From contig BSBN01000254.1 in NCBI GenBank assembly GCA_027924645.1, positions 16,872,501 through 16,936,500 of the forward strand: 64,000 bases of DNA. Direction: 5' to 3'. A program made the translations under genes and the position numbers. Each line of letters opens with the position of its first letter. Positions within the stretch are counted from its first letter, which is position 1. The notes beneath the pieces are model-generated. The model made no database searches. It had not been told where the DNA came from and was given only the letters and a program-made list of their open reading frames with translations. This document shows, piece by piece, positions 35,529 to 48,700 of the stretch. Origin of the DNA: Cunninghamia lanceolata. Lineage: Eukaryota; Streptophyta; Pinopsida; Cupressales; Cupressaceae.

Positions 35529-35674
35529 AAATACACTGGTTTCACTAAACCAAAGTTGGAGTCACTAGATATGCAAAGCTTCAACCTCTTACAGGTCTGG
35601 ATATCACTGGCTACATATCAAAACCAATAACTGAATGTAGTATTTTGAACTTAGAAATCTCAATTCTATGTCCC

Positions 35675-35692
35675 ACCAGGCGTGCCAAAAAC
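35675..35692 (-). other. Gypsy-minus primer binding site
   Basis: The minus strand reads TTTTTGGCACGCCTGGTGGG right after the LTR end at 35693. The position and the TGGC-type opening fit a Gypsy tRNA primer site; I do not name the tRNA. Confidence 0.6.
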
Positions 35693-35796
35693 TGTTATCA
35701 CCCAGATTTGCACCCTTGCTACGGTTGTGAAACCTTAGCAACCTAGGGTAACATTGGAATGATCTTGAAGTGTGGGACCCTACAATTTTGAGATTA
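35693..35796 (-). repeat. Gypsy-minus 5' LTR, inner piece
   Basis: The 104 bp between the primer site and the Copia-2 insertion point. The plus strand starts tgttatcaccc, i.e. a TG/CA terminus. The LTR resumes at 42435 on the far side of Copia-2. Confidence 0.75.
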
Positions 35797-37033
35797 TGTA
35801 AGGAAAGCACAGGTGTGGAAAATAGCTTCCCTAATGTTAATTCCCAGGGGACAGTGTAGACCAGTCACTTTTCAATTTCAATAACATAGATGAATACACA
35901 AGAGAAACCAAAAATAGACAATATTCAAAACACAGACACACAGTATTACCTGGGAAAACCCTTACGGGTAAAAAACCCACCACCACAAGAAAATAATCTT
36001 TATTACAGTAAGATTTTTAGTTACAAATAAAGAGCTCAGCTTCTTGCTCTGGTATTTTTTATTCTCGACTCATACACCGTTCACTTACTGTACATTTACA
36101 GAATGAACCATTTATTCAAGTCTCATCATCACACCTTACTAATGCCAAACAAATAGTTCTAACTTCAGTCTGCAAGAGCATCGGTTACCCAAACGTATCA
36201 GCTTCTTCCAGCATCATGACATGTGTAATAGTCGTAACTGTTCATATTTCAGTGAGACGTTTAGTCCCACATGTACCAAGTCGCAGAGGACTTTGCAGTT
36301 TATAACCACCAACAAGCCAAAGAGTATTGTCGGCAATTTTACTGCCGAGAATACCAAGCCTCCAAGTCCATCGGCATAACAACTCCCATCGGCCCTCAGA
36401 CTTCACCTCCCACCGATGAGCATAGTCTCCCCGATCACCAAGGTTACCATCGGAATGAAACTCTCCATCGGCAAAAGATCTAGCCCTCACTCTGACAGTG
36501 TTTCATCTAACCGATACCTCCATCGGGATGACCACAGTACATCAGCTCACAACCTTTAGGTTATGCCGACAAGTATCATCTCGCCGATGTCCTAAAGCAC
36601 CATCGGTATGATAACTCATATCGGACAAGACCTGAAAAGTCACACCGAAACTCAGACTCCTGCTGATAGGCATAAGTCATCGGGGTGACTAGTCCTATCG
36701 GAGTAACTCCACATAGCTTGGCCGATAGGTCTTGTCTCACCAATGGTCACCACATACTAAGTCATCGGTGGTCTTCAACACGGTCCTGCCGATAGCACTT
36801 CGTCACAGCGATGCCAACATCGCATATCCTCGAACCAATGAACCAAGGAGTCATTGAACCTACCAAATGAACTCTAGAAAGGTTCAACAAAGAGGTTCAA
36901 AGCATAGGTTCAATTAAGTGGTTCAATGCATAGGTTCAACCACGAGGTTCAAAGCATAGGTTCAATGAAGTGGTTCAATGCATAGGTTCAACTAAGAGGT
37001 TCAAGTATTAATTTGAGACACAAGTTCTCTTCA
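35797..37033 (-). repeat. Copia-2 3' LTR
   Basis: The plus strand starts TGTAAGGAAAGCAC and ends GTTCTCTTCA. It contains a cluster of catcgg/ccgat words (36320-36830) and a 26-bp tandem array (36879-37009). A palindrome-rich tract with accgatgagcatag is shared with the other LTR. Confidence 0.93.
36879..37009. repeat. 26-bp tandem repeat in Copia-2 LTR
   Basis: Five units of the form aggttcaannaagnggttca followed by angcat. They alternate between an agaggttcaaagcat and a gtggttcaatgcat version, giving a 52-bp higher-order period. The array is repeated in the other LTR at about 42280-42410. Confidence 0.85.
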
Positions 37034-37082
37034 ATCTCCCACTTGTTGAAGAGATTACTGCTACCTCTGAGTCCTCATTCAA

Positions 37083-40000
37083 TCATTGAGAACTATGGGC
37101 CCGAAGACCCATTTCATCTGAACACCATTTGAACTTGGCTGTGCTCACTGGTTTAGTTAAGGCATCAGCAACATTTTTCAAAGTGTCAACCTTTTCCAGC
37201 TTCACCTTCCTATCTTCGACCATATCACGAACAAAGTGATATTGGACATCAATATGTTTTGTCCTAGCATGAAATGTAGGATTCTTTGCCAAACATATGG
37301 CACTTTGACTGTCACAGTGAATTTGTATTTGCCCTGCATTAAAACCAACATTAGAACACAACCTCTTCAACCAAATGACTTCTTGGCATGCACGAGTGGC
37401 TGCCATGTACTCTGCCTCTGTTGTGGACAAAGCGACTACAGCCTGTCGCTTGCTCATCCAACTAATAGCACCACCATGTAACGTGAACACGTATCCACTG
37501 GTGGATCTCCTACTATCGATGTCCCCTGCCCAATCAGAATCAACATATCCCTGAATGCTGACAGATCTCTTAGACCCTTCTGAGTTTCCATGATAGCAAA
37601 TAGCATAGTCAGAAGTTTCCTTCAAATACCGCATAACTCTTTTCATAGCATCCCAATGTGATCTGCCTAGATTCGCCATAAACTGGCTCAAAACTCCCAC
37701 TGCTTGGGCAATGTCTGGTCTGGTACAGACCATTACATACATTAAACTGCCAACAGCACTTGCATAAGGTACTCTCTTCATGTCATCAATTTCATTTGAA
37801 GATTCTAGACAATCTTCAACAGATAATTTCGTTCCCTGCAAAACTGGAACAACTAACTGTTTAGAATCAGACATATGAAACTTATCAAGAAAATTGGTAA
37901 TATACTTCTTCTAGCTGAGCCAAATTTTTCTCTTAGATCTGTCCCTTTTGATCTCCATTCCCAGAATGTACTTTGCTGCCCCCAGATTTTTCATTTCAAA
38001 TTTCAAGGACAACTGAGATTTTAATTCTGAGGTCATCCCCTTACCATTGCTAATGAACAACATGTCATCCACATACAATGCAATTATAAGAATCCGATCA
38101 CCTTCAGTTTTATAATAGACACAATGATCAGATTTAGATCTCACATACCCCAAGGATAAAACATACGTATCAAACTTTTGATACCACATTCTGGGAGACT
38201 GTTTCAAACCATAAAGAGACTTTTTAAGTTTACATACCAGATGTTCTTTACCTTTTTCCACAAAATGCTCTGGCTGGGACATATAAATTTCTTCTTCAAG
38301 GTCTCCATGAAGAAACGTTGTTGTCACATCCATCTGCTCAATTTCAAAATCATATGCTGCTGCAAGTGACAACAGAAATCTAATGGATGTCAGCTTAGCT
38401 ACAAGAGAAAAAATTTCTCCATAATCAATACCTTCCTTTTGGGAACACTCCTTAGCAACCAGTCTTGCCTTGTACTTCTCAATACTACCATCTGGACCAT
38501 ATTTCTTCTTAAATACCCACTTACAGCCTACAGGTTTTCTTCCTTCAGGCAAGGGCACCAAATCCCAGGTTCCATTCTTCTCCAGTGATGTCATTTCACT
38601 AGCCATGGCTTCCAACCAAGAATCTGAATTAGGTAAACTAATAGCTTCTTTCACAGTCCTAGGTTCATCAGTATTAGTAAGTAAAGCATAGGCACAAGTT
38701 GAATCAAGTACTGAAAATCCATACCTATCTGGTTGTCTTCTTTCACGTGTAGATATCCTCAAAGGTTGAGGTGCAGGTTTAGGTTCTTGCTCTGGATTAG
38801 AATCCTTAGAGCTACTTGAACTCTTATCTGAACCATCTACACTTGGTGCTTGTTGTTCCTCTTTTACAGGGGTCAAAGGAACATTCACAACACTCTTTTC
38901 TTTCTTTTCTTCTGTCTTTTCTGGCTGAGGAACAATAACCAATGGTTTTAGCTCTCTGAAAATTACATTCCTGTTGTAGATTACCTTTTCAGTTTCAGGA
39001 TTCCAAAGCTTGTACCCTTTAATACTGACTCCGTAGCCAACAAAGATACATTTAACTGCCTTGTTATCCAACTTAGATCTTTTAACTTCAGGAATATGAG
39101 CATATGCCTCACAGCCAAAGACTCGAATATGTCTTAGAGAGGGCTTCTTACCAGACCATGCTTCCATAGGCATCTTATCAACCAATACTGATGTAGGAGA
39201 ACGATTCAGCAAGTAACAAGCTGTAACAATTGCCTTAGCCCAGAACTTCTGTTCAAGACCAGCATAACTCAACATACTTCTTGCTTTCTCCATCAATGAT
39301 CGATTTAACCTTTCAGCAACTCCATTCTGTTGTGGAGTATAAGGTGTAGTTTTATGCCTTTTAATTCCATGGTCTACACAATACTTATCAAAATCTGCAT
39401 TGCAATATTCACCACCGTTATCTGTTCTCAAGCATTTTAGTTTTCTACCAGTCTGATTTTCTACAAGAGTTTTAAATTCTTTAAATCGACTGAACACTTT
39501 TGATTTATTTTTCAAAAAATATACAAATGCTCTTCTCGAATAATCATCAATAAATGATACGTAGTATCTTGACTTAGATAAAGAAGGAACATCAACTGGA
39601 CCAAAAACATCGGAATGCACATAGTCTAGCACACCAGAAGATTTATGAGAACTAGAGTAAAATGAAACATGGTTTTGCTTTCCATATATACAATGTTCAC
39701 AGAAATCGAACTCCAGATTACAATCAATCAGCCCATCTACCAGGTTTTTGTTTTTCAAGGTTTTTAAACCTTTCTCACCTATGTGACCAAGTCTATGATG
39801 CTAGAGCATTGTTTTCTCTGCAGGAAGTTTAACTTCCATAGAATTTACATCATGTGTTACAATAGTAGCTTTTTCAGATTTTACAGAGACATTATTATAG
39901 CACACTGGTTTAGCATCTAACCTATACAGAGTTCCAATGCGTTCACCTTTTGCCAGAGCAATAGAACCTCTAGTCATCTTATAGCCACCATTCACAAAAG

Positions 40001-41084
40001 TAACTTGCACTCCAACATCATTAAGCTTACTAACAGAAAGTAAATTTTGAGCTAGACATGGTATATGAAGAACTCCGTTCATTCCCTTTATTCTACCATC
40101 CAGGAATTGGATTCTGACTTGACCTCAGCCAACAATTTCCAGCATTGAGTCACTAGCCAGGAACACCTTGCCACCAGCATAGGGTTCATACTTAGTGAAC
40201 CACTCTCTATGAGATGTCATATGAAAAGATGCTCCTGAATCAATCAGCCAAACATCTTCAGAAGCAGGTGTTGCCAGAGCAGTAATGAAAGCATCAGCAT
40301 CACTGTGTGAAGACCCAAAGTCGGAGAAGTTCTTCTTCTTCTTTTTCTCCTCTTTACAGTCTTTCTTGATATGACCTTTCTGCCCACAATTCCAGCACTT
40401 CACCTCGGACTTCTTGCTAGGAGATTTTGATTTCCCCTCAGATTTGGACGTAGACTTCTTGTCCTTCTTCTTGCCTCTTTCCTTTGATCTACCATGAACT
40501 GACAGAGCCTCTTTGGCCATTCCAGAAGACTTCCTCCACATCTCTTCAGACAACAAAGAGGCAACAATAGTTTCCTGTGAAAATGTAGTTGTTGTACTTC
40601 CAATAGCCATCACCAGATGGTCCCACGAGTCAGGTAAGGAACATAACAGAAGCATACAACGTTCCTCTTCTATTTTTACACCTATAGATGTCAACTGAGC
40701 AACAATTGTATTGAATGCACTCAGATGTTCTGCTACAGATGCACCTTCATCCATTTTCAGAGAATACAATTTCTTTCTGAGGAAAAGTTTATTTACCAAG
40801 GACTTGCCCTGATAAATATTATTCAACTTTTTCCACAAATCACTTGCAGACTTCTCCTCATGAATGTTTAATAGAACAGAGTCAAATAAACTCAGTCTTA
40901 TCAGTCCTTTGGCTTTTCTACATATCAGATCCCAATCTTCTTGCTTCATGCCTGTAGGTTGAACTCCAGACACAGCAACCCAAAGATCTCTATAGACTAA
41001 CATGTCTTCAACTTTAAGTTTCCACAACTCAAAGTTTGTGCCATTGAATTTCTCAATGTCTATTTTGTCAGATGTACTTGCCAT
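37083..41084 (-). pseudogene. gag-pol: Copia-2 gag-pol polyprotein, three in-frame stops
   Basis: One minus-strand frame of 1,333 codons from ATG at 41084 to the stop at 37083, with no frameshift. Domains: Copia Gag (IEKFNGTNFELWKLKVEDM), zinc knuckle CWNCGQKGHIKKDC, protease DSGASFHM, integrase (HHRLGHIGEKG, SFIDDYSRRAF, RTDNGGEYCN, NGVAERLNRSL), RT (EQMDVTTTFLHGDLEEEIY, YVDDMLF) and RNase H (GYVDSDWAGDIDSRRSTSG, ADALTKPV). Stops are TGA at codon 320, TAG at 428 and TAG at 1058. These fit Arg CGA, Trp TGG and Gln CAG respectively, all single transitions. The rest is well conserved, so it was recently functional. Confidence 0.93.
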
Positions 41085-41185
41085 CTCTATTTAATTAAAA
41101 AAATAATAACTCTCTACAGAACTCCCACACAACAGAATTAACACAAAAAACCCAAATTGCCAACAAGGATAACACAATGGGCCAA

Positions 41186-41197
41186 GCTCTGATACCA
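41186..41197 (-). other. Copia-2 primer binding site
   Basis: The minus strand reads TGGTATCAGAGC two bases after the LTR end at 41200, the initiator-Met type shared with Copia-1 and C1. Confidence 0.88.
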
Positions 41198-41199
41198 CT

Positions 41200-42434
41200 T
41201 GTAAGGAAAGCACAGGTGCAGAAAACAGCTTCCCTAATGTTAATTCCCAGGGGACAGTGTAGACCAGTCACTTTTCAATTTCAATAACACAAATGAATAC
41301 ACAAGAGAAACCAAAAATAGACAATATTCAAAACACAGACACACAGTATTACGTGGGAAAACCCTTATAGGTAAAAAACCCACCACCACAAGAAAACAAT
41401 CTTTATTACAGTAAGATTTTCAGTTACAAATAAAGAGCTTAGCTTCTTGCTCTGGTTTTTTTGATTCTCGACTCATACACCGTTCACTTACTATAGATTT
41501 ATAGAATGAACCATTTATTCAAGTCTCATCATCACACCTTACTAACGCCAAACGAATAGTTCTAACTTCAGTCTGCAAGAGCATCGGTTACCCAAACGTA
41601 TCGGCTTCTTCCAGCATCGTGACATGTGTAACAGTCGTAACTGTTCATATTTCAGTGAGACGTTTAGTCCCACATGTACCAAGTCGCAGAGGACTTTGCA
41701 GTTTATAACCGCCAACAAACCAGAGTATTGTTGGCAATTTTGCTGCCGAGAATACCAAGCTTCCAAGTCCATTGGCATAACAACTCCCATCGGCCCTCAG
41801 ACTTCACCTCCCACCGATGAGCATAGTCTCCCCGATCACCAAGGTTACCATCAGAATGACACTCTCCATCGGCAAAAGATCCAGCCCTCGCTCCGACAGT
41901 GTTTCATCTCACTGATACCTCCATCGGGATGACCGCAGTACATCGGCTCACAACCTTTAGGTTATGCCGACAAGTATCGTCTCGCCGATGTCCTAAAACA
42001 CCATCAGTATGATAACTCATATTAGACAAGACCTAAAAAGTCACACCGAAACTCAGACTCCGGCCGATAGGCATAAGTCATCAGAGTGACTACTCCTATC
42101 GGAGTAACTCCACATAGCTTGGCTGATAGGTCTTGTCTCACTGATGGTCACCACGTACTAAGTCATCGGTGGTCTTCAACACGGTCCTACTGATAGCACT
42201 TTGTCACAGCGATGCCAACATCGCATATCCTTGAACCAATGAACCAAGGAGTCATTGAACCTACCAAATGAACTCCAGAAAGGTTCAACAAAGAGGTTCA
42301 AAGCATAGGTTCAACGAAGTGGTTCAATGCATAGGTTCAACCACGAGGTTCAAAGCATAGGTTCAACGAAGTGGTTCAATGCATAGGTTCAACTAAGAGG
42401 TTCAAGTAGTAATTTGAGACACAAGTTCTCTTCA
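41200..42434 (-). repeat. Copia-2 5' LTR
   Basis: It aligns throughout with 35797-37033. Many differences are C/T or G/A, for example loss of ccgat words to ctgat. Confidence 0.93.
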
Positions 42435-44745
42435 TATTAGACCTCCAGAGAAGGCTGGTTCCTTGCTCTAAGCCTATTACTTAGAGTGGTTATACTAAAC
42501 CTAGTGTTAAAAACTTGTAGAGAAAAGAGTTAGAAGGAAAACTGAAAGGGAAAAGAGGTGATACACCAGATTTAGTGAGTGATGGTGGTCAAGGTGTGGA
42601 CACAACAATGATTCTTTTGCTACTAAGGAGGGATTCACAGAGATTTAAGACTGGTTTGAGGCTTGGGTATGAAAGCTAAGCCTGTAGAGGGGCCGTTTTA
42701 CCCACAGAATAGACTACAACTCTAATTGAAAACACAGAAATTTAGACATAAAAGAGGCGAGAAGTCAGCATCTATTAACCATGAAGGCCTATAAAACTAT
42801 TACAATACAAAAATATTTCATAGCAGAGTTACATCAACATAGCTAATTACACTCATTGGTGGATAAAAGGAAGATAGCAGAGGCCAGATTCATGCACATT
42901 GAGTCACATTCCCATACCCTTGCAATTACACTAAGAGGTCCAACTACAAAATTTTGGTAGCATAACAACCCCAAAATAATAATCCTCCCTCCAAAAGAGT
43001 TTACACATCTCTTATAAGCTAGGCTCCTGCCAGAAGGGCGTGGAGTATCTGATTCACAGAAAGAAGGCCATAAATGCTAGCGACAAGAAGGTATGGGCAG
43101 AGGCATGGTGAAGGGACGTGGACCATGCCGTCACCAAGAGAAAATGTGGAACATGGCAGCCATGACGCGAGATAGGATAGGAAATGGAGAAGTAACCTCC
43201 AAAGTCACTGTCCACTGCATAGAAGTTGGTCTTGTAAGACAAAGAGCCCATGCGCTATGAATGCGCCTGCAGAAATTCACCAACCCAAGCCACTATGAGG
43301 AGAAAAACCCCTCAAAACTTCAAGACGGCCGCTGAAATGTCCAATCAGCCAAAATATGCAAAGCCAGACTTGGAAAATGAAAATTGGAAAATCCCCCCCC
43401 CAAAAAACCTGCTCAAATGAAAGAGGAGGCAAAAACAAGCATTTTTGCCTCTTATAGCATGTCAAAATTCGTTGAAATGGGGAAGATATAGGTGATCAAA
43501 GATTTGGTCAACTACCTGTATATATTGCTCCTGCATTTGTGTATATATCAGCCTCTGAAAATACCTCTGAACCTGTCTTTGCATGCTTTGAAAACTTTGT
43601 ATGTATCTTTGTTGTTTTGGTGCCAAAAGCCTCTATAGTCGCTTCAGAAAGATGCATTTGAAACCGCCTTGTATATGCATTAGCCACTGCCACGTGGCAC
43701 CCCTTGATTAGCCGTCGAACTTGAAGGCTGGGACCCATTGGTGAAGAACTATATCCTCCATCAGCCTTCGGAAAGACTCAAAAACAAGCCGCTGATGCAT
43801 CATGTCTGGCCGAAATCTCCCTTGCATATCATCTTGTACATTCCGAAGATACAAGCAAACATACAAACAAACTAGTACATATAATGCATTTTACCCTTGG
43901 TAGTCATGATTGTATATGCATACAATTGCCCCTATATGTGCGGGTCTCGCTAATTGAAAATTCTTGTATCTACCAACATACAAGCCGCGGACCCCAAAAA
44001 CCATTAACTGCATTTGACCATTCTATCAGATTCGGCTTGCATATCCACCCTTGTATTTTCCTTGTATATCACAATGTACAAATGGCCTCATACATACAAA
44101 TCAGACCCGAAGCCTGAATGAGCTAGAAATGATATTCATTTGGAATCTAGCTTGCATATCGCCAATGTATATTTTCTTTGTATATCCGTGATATACAAGC
44201 CACTATTCATGTGATCCATTGTATGTAGAGACATACAATCCGCCTTGTATGTATCTTTGTATGTTTCGCTTGCACGTGCAAACATACAAGTGAAATATAC
44301 ATTCTTTTGTATATGCACTGACATACAAAACCCCTTGTATCTTGTGAACCTCACCATTTGCATATTCGGCCTTGTATATTCTTTACATGCTTCGATTGTA
44401 TGTAGAAGACATACAATGCGAAATATACATTCAAAAAATGCATAAAATTCATTTTTCTCAACATTTTCTAAGGCCGATGGAGATTTTCAAGCCCACCAAA
44501 TGCACATTTGAACTGTATGTTGACCGAAACTTTGACCATGAATAACTTCTTTGTTTGGTCGAATTTCAAGGTGATGTAAAAAGCAAACCTGCTTATTTTT
44601 TCAAGCTCTTTACAATGGTCAAGTTCTTTAGGCAAGGTTCCCTGGGAAATTTGGCATTTTTTCTTTATAGGGACTTTTTCAAAGGATTTTCAAGGAAAAT
44701 ACCAAGTTGGCCATTTAACTCCGAGTAGAGGAAAATAGGATAACA
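42435..44745 (-). repeat. Gypsy-minus 5' LTR, outer piece
   Basis: It continues the LTR that Copia-2 interrupted at 35796. No ORF is credible. From about 43500 to 44420 it is packed with ttgtatgt, ttgtatat and acatacaa words on both strands. A cccccccc/aaaaaa tract lies near 43395. The outer terminus could not be fixed; family B coding is readable from about 44746. Confidence 0.6.
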
Positions 44746-45112
44746 ATTACAAATCTCATGAATGCAGAAATATGAAAATAAACAATTCATTCAATGGTAG
44801 ATGCTTTGCATGCAATAGAATGGGACATATGGCTAATCAATGCAGATCAAGAGAATATCAATCAAATAAGCAAAGAAAAGTTACATGTTACAATTACAAT
44901 AGATCCGTTCATATTGTCAGATTTTGCAGAAGCAAAAATTAGGATACAAAAGGTCCGGTGGAACATGATCAGAAACAAGATAAGGGCAAAGGTAAAGTGA
45001 ATGTGGATGAAGTTCAAAAGGAGATGAGCAAGATTTGGGTAAAGAAGAGTACAAAAAGTATTGGGGATGGATCCACACTAGAATTCAATGCTGATATTCC
45101 TTCTAGACACTA
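44746..45112 (+). pseudogene. Family B Gag-like protein, zinc-knuckle part
   Basis: The continuation of the protein cut at 20425. A complete CX2CX4HX4C knuckle (CFACNRMGHMANQC) is at 44802-44843. A second one follows as CYNYNRSVHIVRFC, where the second Cys is Tyr, a single G-to-A change. A basic Lys-rich tail and DEVQKEMSKIWVKKSTKS come next, then the stop near 45112. C1 has the matching NGNCYGCNKIGHKSIDC at 52836 and a further knuckle at 53087. RNA binding and packaging is the usual role of such knuckles. The codons before 44780 are partly stops (TAG) and the junction with the Gypsy LTR is blurred. Confidence 0.75.
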
Positions 45113-45755
45113 AAAAGGTGAGCTCTGGCTCAGGGGGAGTCACAGAGAAAAACAAATTCCCCTAGCCAGTCCACTAACGCCTAAATTTGGCACATGGAGT
45201 AAACATCTAACATTGTAGATTAAAGGGTTCTCAGAAAAAATCTAAATAACCTTCAGTCAAAATATGAAAGATCCACATGGAGTTTTGCAAGATTTTAACT
45301 GCTCAAGTTAATCCTGTTCTGACAGCTATCTGGTAAAGCAGAATTTCATAGACAAATATGGTATGATTCAAAATTGAAATGCTTTAATCTGTGGACCCAT
45401 GGCATGATTGAATAAAAGAAGATACATTGTCAATCATCACTAACAATGATTCTAAGTTCAGTGCAGTGATTCAAGAAGATCTCTCTCAAAATAGGGCAAC
45501 CGGATTACTTAAGTTGTACATTTATTACAAAAGGAAATTAAGGTTTGTGCAAGGATAAAAGGATTCTTTCACTCATTATTTACACACTTGTACTCACAAA
45601 GAAGAATAGAAGGGCTCTATAAGGAAAATTCTACAATTCACTCAAGATCAACAGAAAAACAAATTCAACCAGGGATTTGTTCCGGCTCCTTCTTCAAACC
45701 GTAAGGCATGAAAAAGTACTTCATTATGAAAATCTATCTCTGAATCTCTTGCAAA
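45113..45755. other. Family B spacer between Gag-like gene and large ORF
   Basis: Non-coding. A cagggggag tract at 45131 looks like a central polypurine tract. C1 has ttagggggag at the same place relative to its genes (53409), with a TATA-like tatataaacc at 53428. How the large ORF is expressed is not clear from the sequence. Confidence 0.5.
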
Positions 45756-48700
45756 ATGGCCACTCCAATGGTTGTCAAGATCTTTGATAGGCCGCGACCT
45801 AAGTTCAAGAAACACCCTTATAAATCTCTAGAAGTTGATCCTTTGGGTGCATTTTCTAGCATTCCGCACGGAGTATTGCATGTAGAAGATGTTAGAGTTT
45901 ATATCCATGCCAACATTAAAGAAATTGGAGACTCAAAATTGTGGACATCTATCACAAATAGCTAATAGATGAGAATTTTGAACTCAAACCTGAATTCAAG
46001 GCCTTCTGGGACAAACACTTCGAACATTGCATACATTTTCCATGTTTTGCAGAAGATGATTGGGTCTAGTATGTTCTAAGTAGGATGCATGATAATTTTA
46101 TGTGGCTAATGAGGCCCTCCAAGATAACTAAAGATGCCATCAGAGTAGTAACCAGACTGCATTCATCCGGTGGGTTACCTGCACTTGAATCTATGAAAAA
46201 TCAAGCAGTAACTAAATCCATTGGATCCAAATTTGACAAAAGAGCAATGACCATTGATGACATCATAGATCTGAATGTCAAGTTTTCCTCAATGATAATC
46301 AGATACAAAATCTATCATTTAGGTAGGGAAAATTTTGTGTCTGGCATAGCAATCTATGTAGCATATCAAATGCTAAGGGAAGATGCATATTATGATCTAT
46401 GTGAGCTTCTTCTAAATTAGTTATTGGAGAACTTGTAGAAGATCAAAAAGGATAAGAAAAATTCCTTTGAATATGGTAGCATTATACTATGTCTATTCTT
46501 CTATTATATGAATGAGCTACCTGGATCACATGGTTGGGTCTGGCAAAATGATAAACTAGTTGCAATTCAGATTAGAGATTGCATGTATGGACTTGGTGAT
46601 GCTCAAGCCAAAAACACAACCCTCTTGGGGTACTTTAAGAACATCCAAAGCATGATACAAGCCAGAGAGAGAATACCACAATCCATAGTTGAGAAGTACA
46701 AGGACACAGTTTGCTTCATGGTTGACATTGATCAATGTCTAATGGAGGTAGTTGAGCCAAGGACTGTGTGGATAATGCCTATGGGATATGAAGTCGATGA
46801 AAAAATCTTGGAGCTACATATTCAACACCTGCTAAGCCAGCCCAAGGACACTAAAGCAGAAAGGTTTGGCACCTTTCAAGAGCTAAGTGTAAAAATACAT
46901 GTTGAGCTAAGACAGTTAGAGATAAAGAGGAAAGTGAGAAAAGAAGTTAAAGAAATTACCAAAAGATTTGGCATATCAAAGGAGGTTGTAGATGCAAATA
47001 GAGGGAAAATGGTGAAAGCAAAGAAAGGAAATATTCTAGTGCAAGCCTCCTCCTGGACTAGATCTTCCAAGAGATCTGCGCCTGTCACTCCCAAAGGCTC
47101 AAAAGCTACCAAACTAGAAGTAAAGACAACTAGGAAAAGTGAAAAGAGAATGAAGACCAAAGCCTCACGAACATATACAAGCCATAAGGATGATGAAGAA
47201 ATAGAATCAGATGAAGAAATCAAGAAATTGAAGAAGAAGAGATCATCTATAAAGTTCTCTTCTAGTAGAGATAAGGAAGAGAAGGTATAGGAATTTGTTG
47301 AAAAGCCCACTCTCTCCATTGATAACATCATCAAGAAAGTAATTGTGGATGGGAACTTGTAGCCGGTGACTGAGTTATATGATGCATACAGTGATGCTGA
47401 CAAGAGAATTCTGGAAGAGGCCACTATCAAGTACTTGAATATTTACAATAAATCCTTCATTCAAATTATATCATTAATTCCTAAGAGCTTAGAAAAGGTA
47501 CTTGAGGTGAGAAAAGAGAATGCAATGGAAAATGACCTAGAGATCTAGGAGCAAATAGTGATTCATCTTTTCCACTCCAAAGCAAATGGACATGATTTTC
47601 AAGGATTTTTAAGGATGAATTCCATAGTAAGGGAAGAATGAATAAACTTATGCTTGGAGGAACTGACCAAGTAGCAAGTGAAACAAAAGATATCATCTGG
47701 AATGCTTTGAAAAGATTCAATCTTCCTATTATAGAAGAAACAGTTGAAGAACCTTCTACCATGGATGTTGAAGGATTAAATGTAATCAATGAAGAATCCT
47801 ATGAAAGGGATATAGAAGGATCAAAGAAAATAGATGAAGAGAAGTCTAAGGACTTAGATTCCTCTATTTCAGAAGAGGAAGTTCATGAAGCAGTAAACAT
47901 AGGTGACATCTCTCCTCTGGATCCCACTATAGCTATTATAGACATTCCAGACTTTGAAGCGGAAGGAGAAGGTAGAAGAGAGGAGAAGAAAATTCAAGAA
48001 GAAGAGGTTAAGGGAAAAGATGAAGAACAAGCAGAAAAGACTAATGATGACTCTTTTGATATCTCAAAGAAGTCTCAATCTCTAGCAAGAGACACTATAG
48101 AGATAGTGAAGAACTTCTTAAACAGGGAAATGATGGAGCTAGATGAATCTAAGCTATTTCAAGGACCGCTAAATTTTGACTCTCTCTCCCTGGTTTAGAC
48201 AATGAAAATGGCATCTTTTGCTCAAGCCAAAGCAAAAGAAAAACTCTTGAAATCTCACATTTAGGACTATGAACTGTTGGAGATTGCATCTAGGATGCTC
48301 GAGAAGATCATGTCATCCTACCAAAAGGATCCTTCAGCTTCACCATCTGGTAACTTGAAATCCTTGGTAAATTCTATTAACACTCATTTTGAATCTCTAG
48401 AGAAATCAACAGAAGCAAAGGTTCGGAAGGAGTTTCTGGGAAAAAGATTCACTAAAGTGCAAGGACTTATTGCAAATGACAGGTGGACCCTAGCTATTGG
48501 AATAAAGAGCCTTGAAAATGCTCTCAAAGATGGTGGAGACCTATTCAAATTTTGTCTGACTTAGCCTAAAGTGACAAAGGATGTTGAGGAGAAAGTAAAA
48601 GAACAAGAAGAAAAACTGTCAAGCCTAGTTCAGAATTTTGACCCTCTTTCCTCCTCACTAATGAATCAAGAATGTTAGGCTATTGTTATCATAAATGAAA

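Larger units (their letters stand above)
35797..42434 (-). mobile_element. Copia-2, nearly intact minus-strand Copia
   Basis: LTRs of 1,237 and 1,235 bp, primer site, one gag-pol frame with three stops, and a PPT (minus caagtgggagat). The flanks gatta (35792-35796) and tatta (42435-42439) are a target duplication with one mismatch. The LTRs differ by several percent by eye (about 13 changes in the first 280 bp), so it is older than Copia-1. It sits in the 5' LTR of Gypsy-minus. Confidence 0.93.
30012..44745 (-). mobile_element. Gypsy-minus element, 3' end missing, split by Copia-2
   Basis: Minus-strand order: 5' LTR (about 44745-42435 plus 35796-35693), primer site, gag, protease, an RNase H-like domain, RT, native RNase H, zinc finger and integrase, cut at 30012 just after the catalytic core. 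The integrase tail and 3' LTR are absent. The right limit is only approximate: family B coding resumes by about 44746. Confidence 0.85.

Noticed and set aside
36879..37009. CRISPR-like appearance of the 26-bp array
   Set aside because: Plant retrotransposon LTR, contiguous units without unique spacers.
37236..38691. Plus-strand open stretches under Copia-2
   Set aside because: Shadows of the conserved minus-strand RT and RNase H coding.
43884..44445. Open stretches rich in His, Ile and Cys on both strands
   Set aside because: Caused by ttgtatgt/acatacaa words in the Gypsy-minus LTR.
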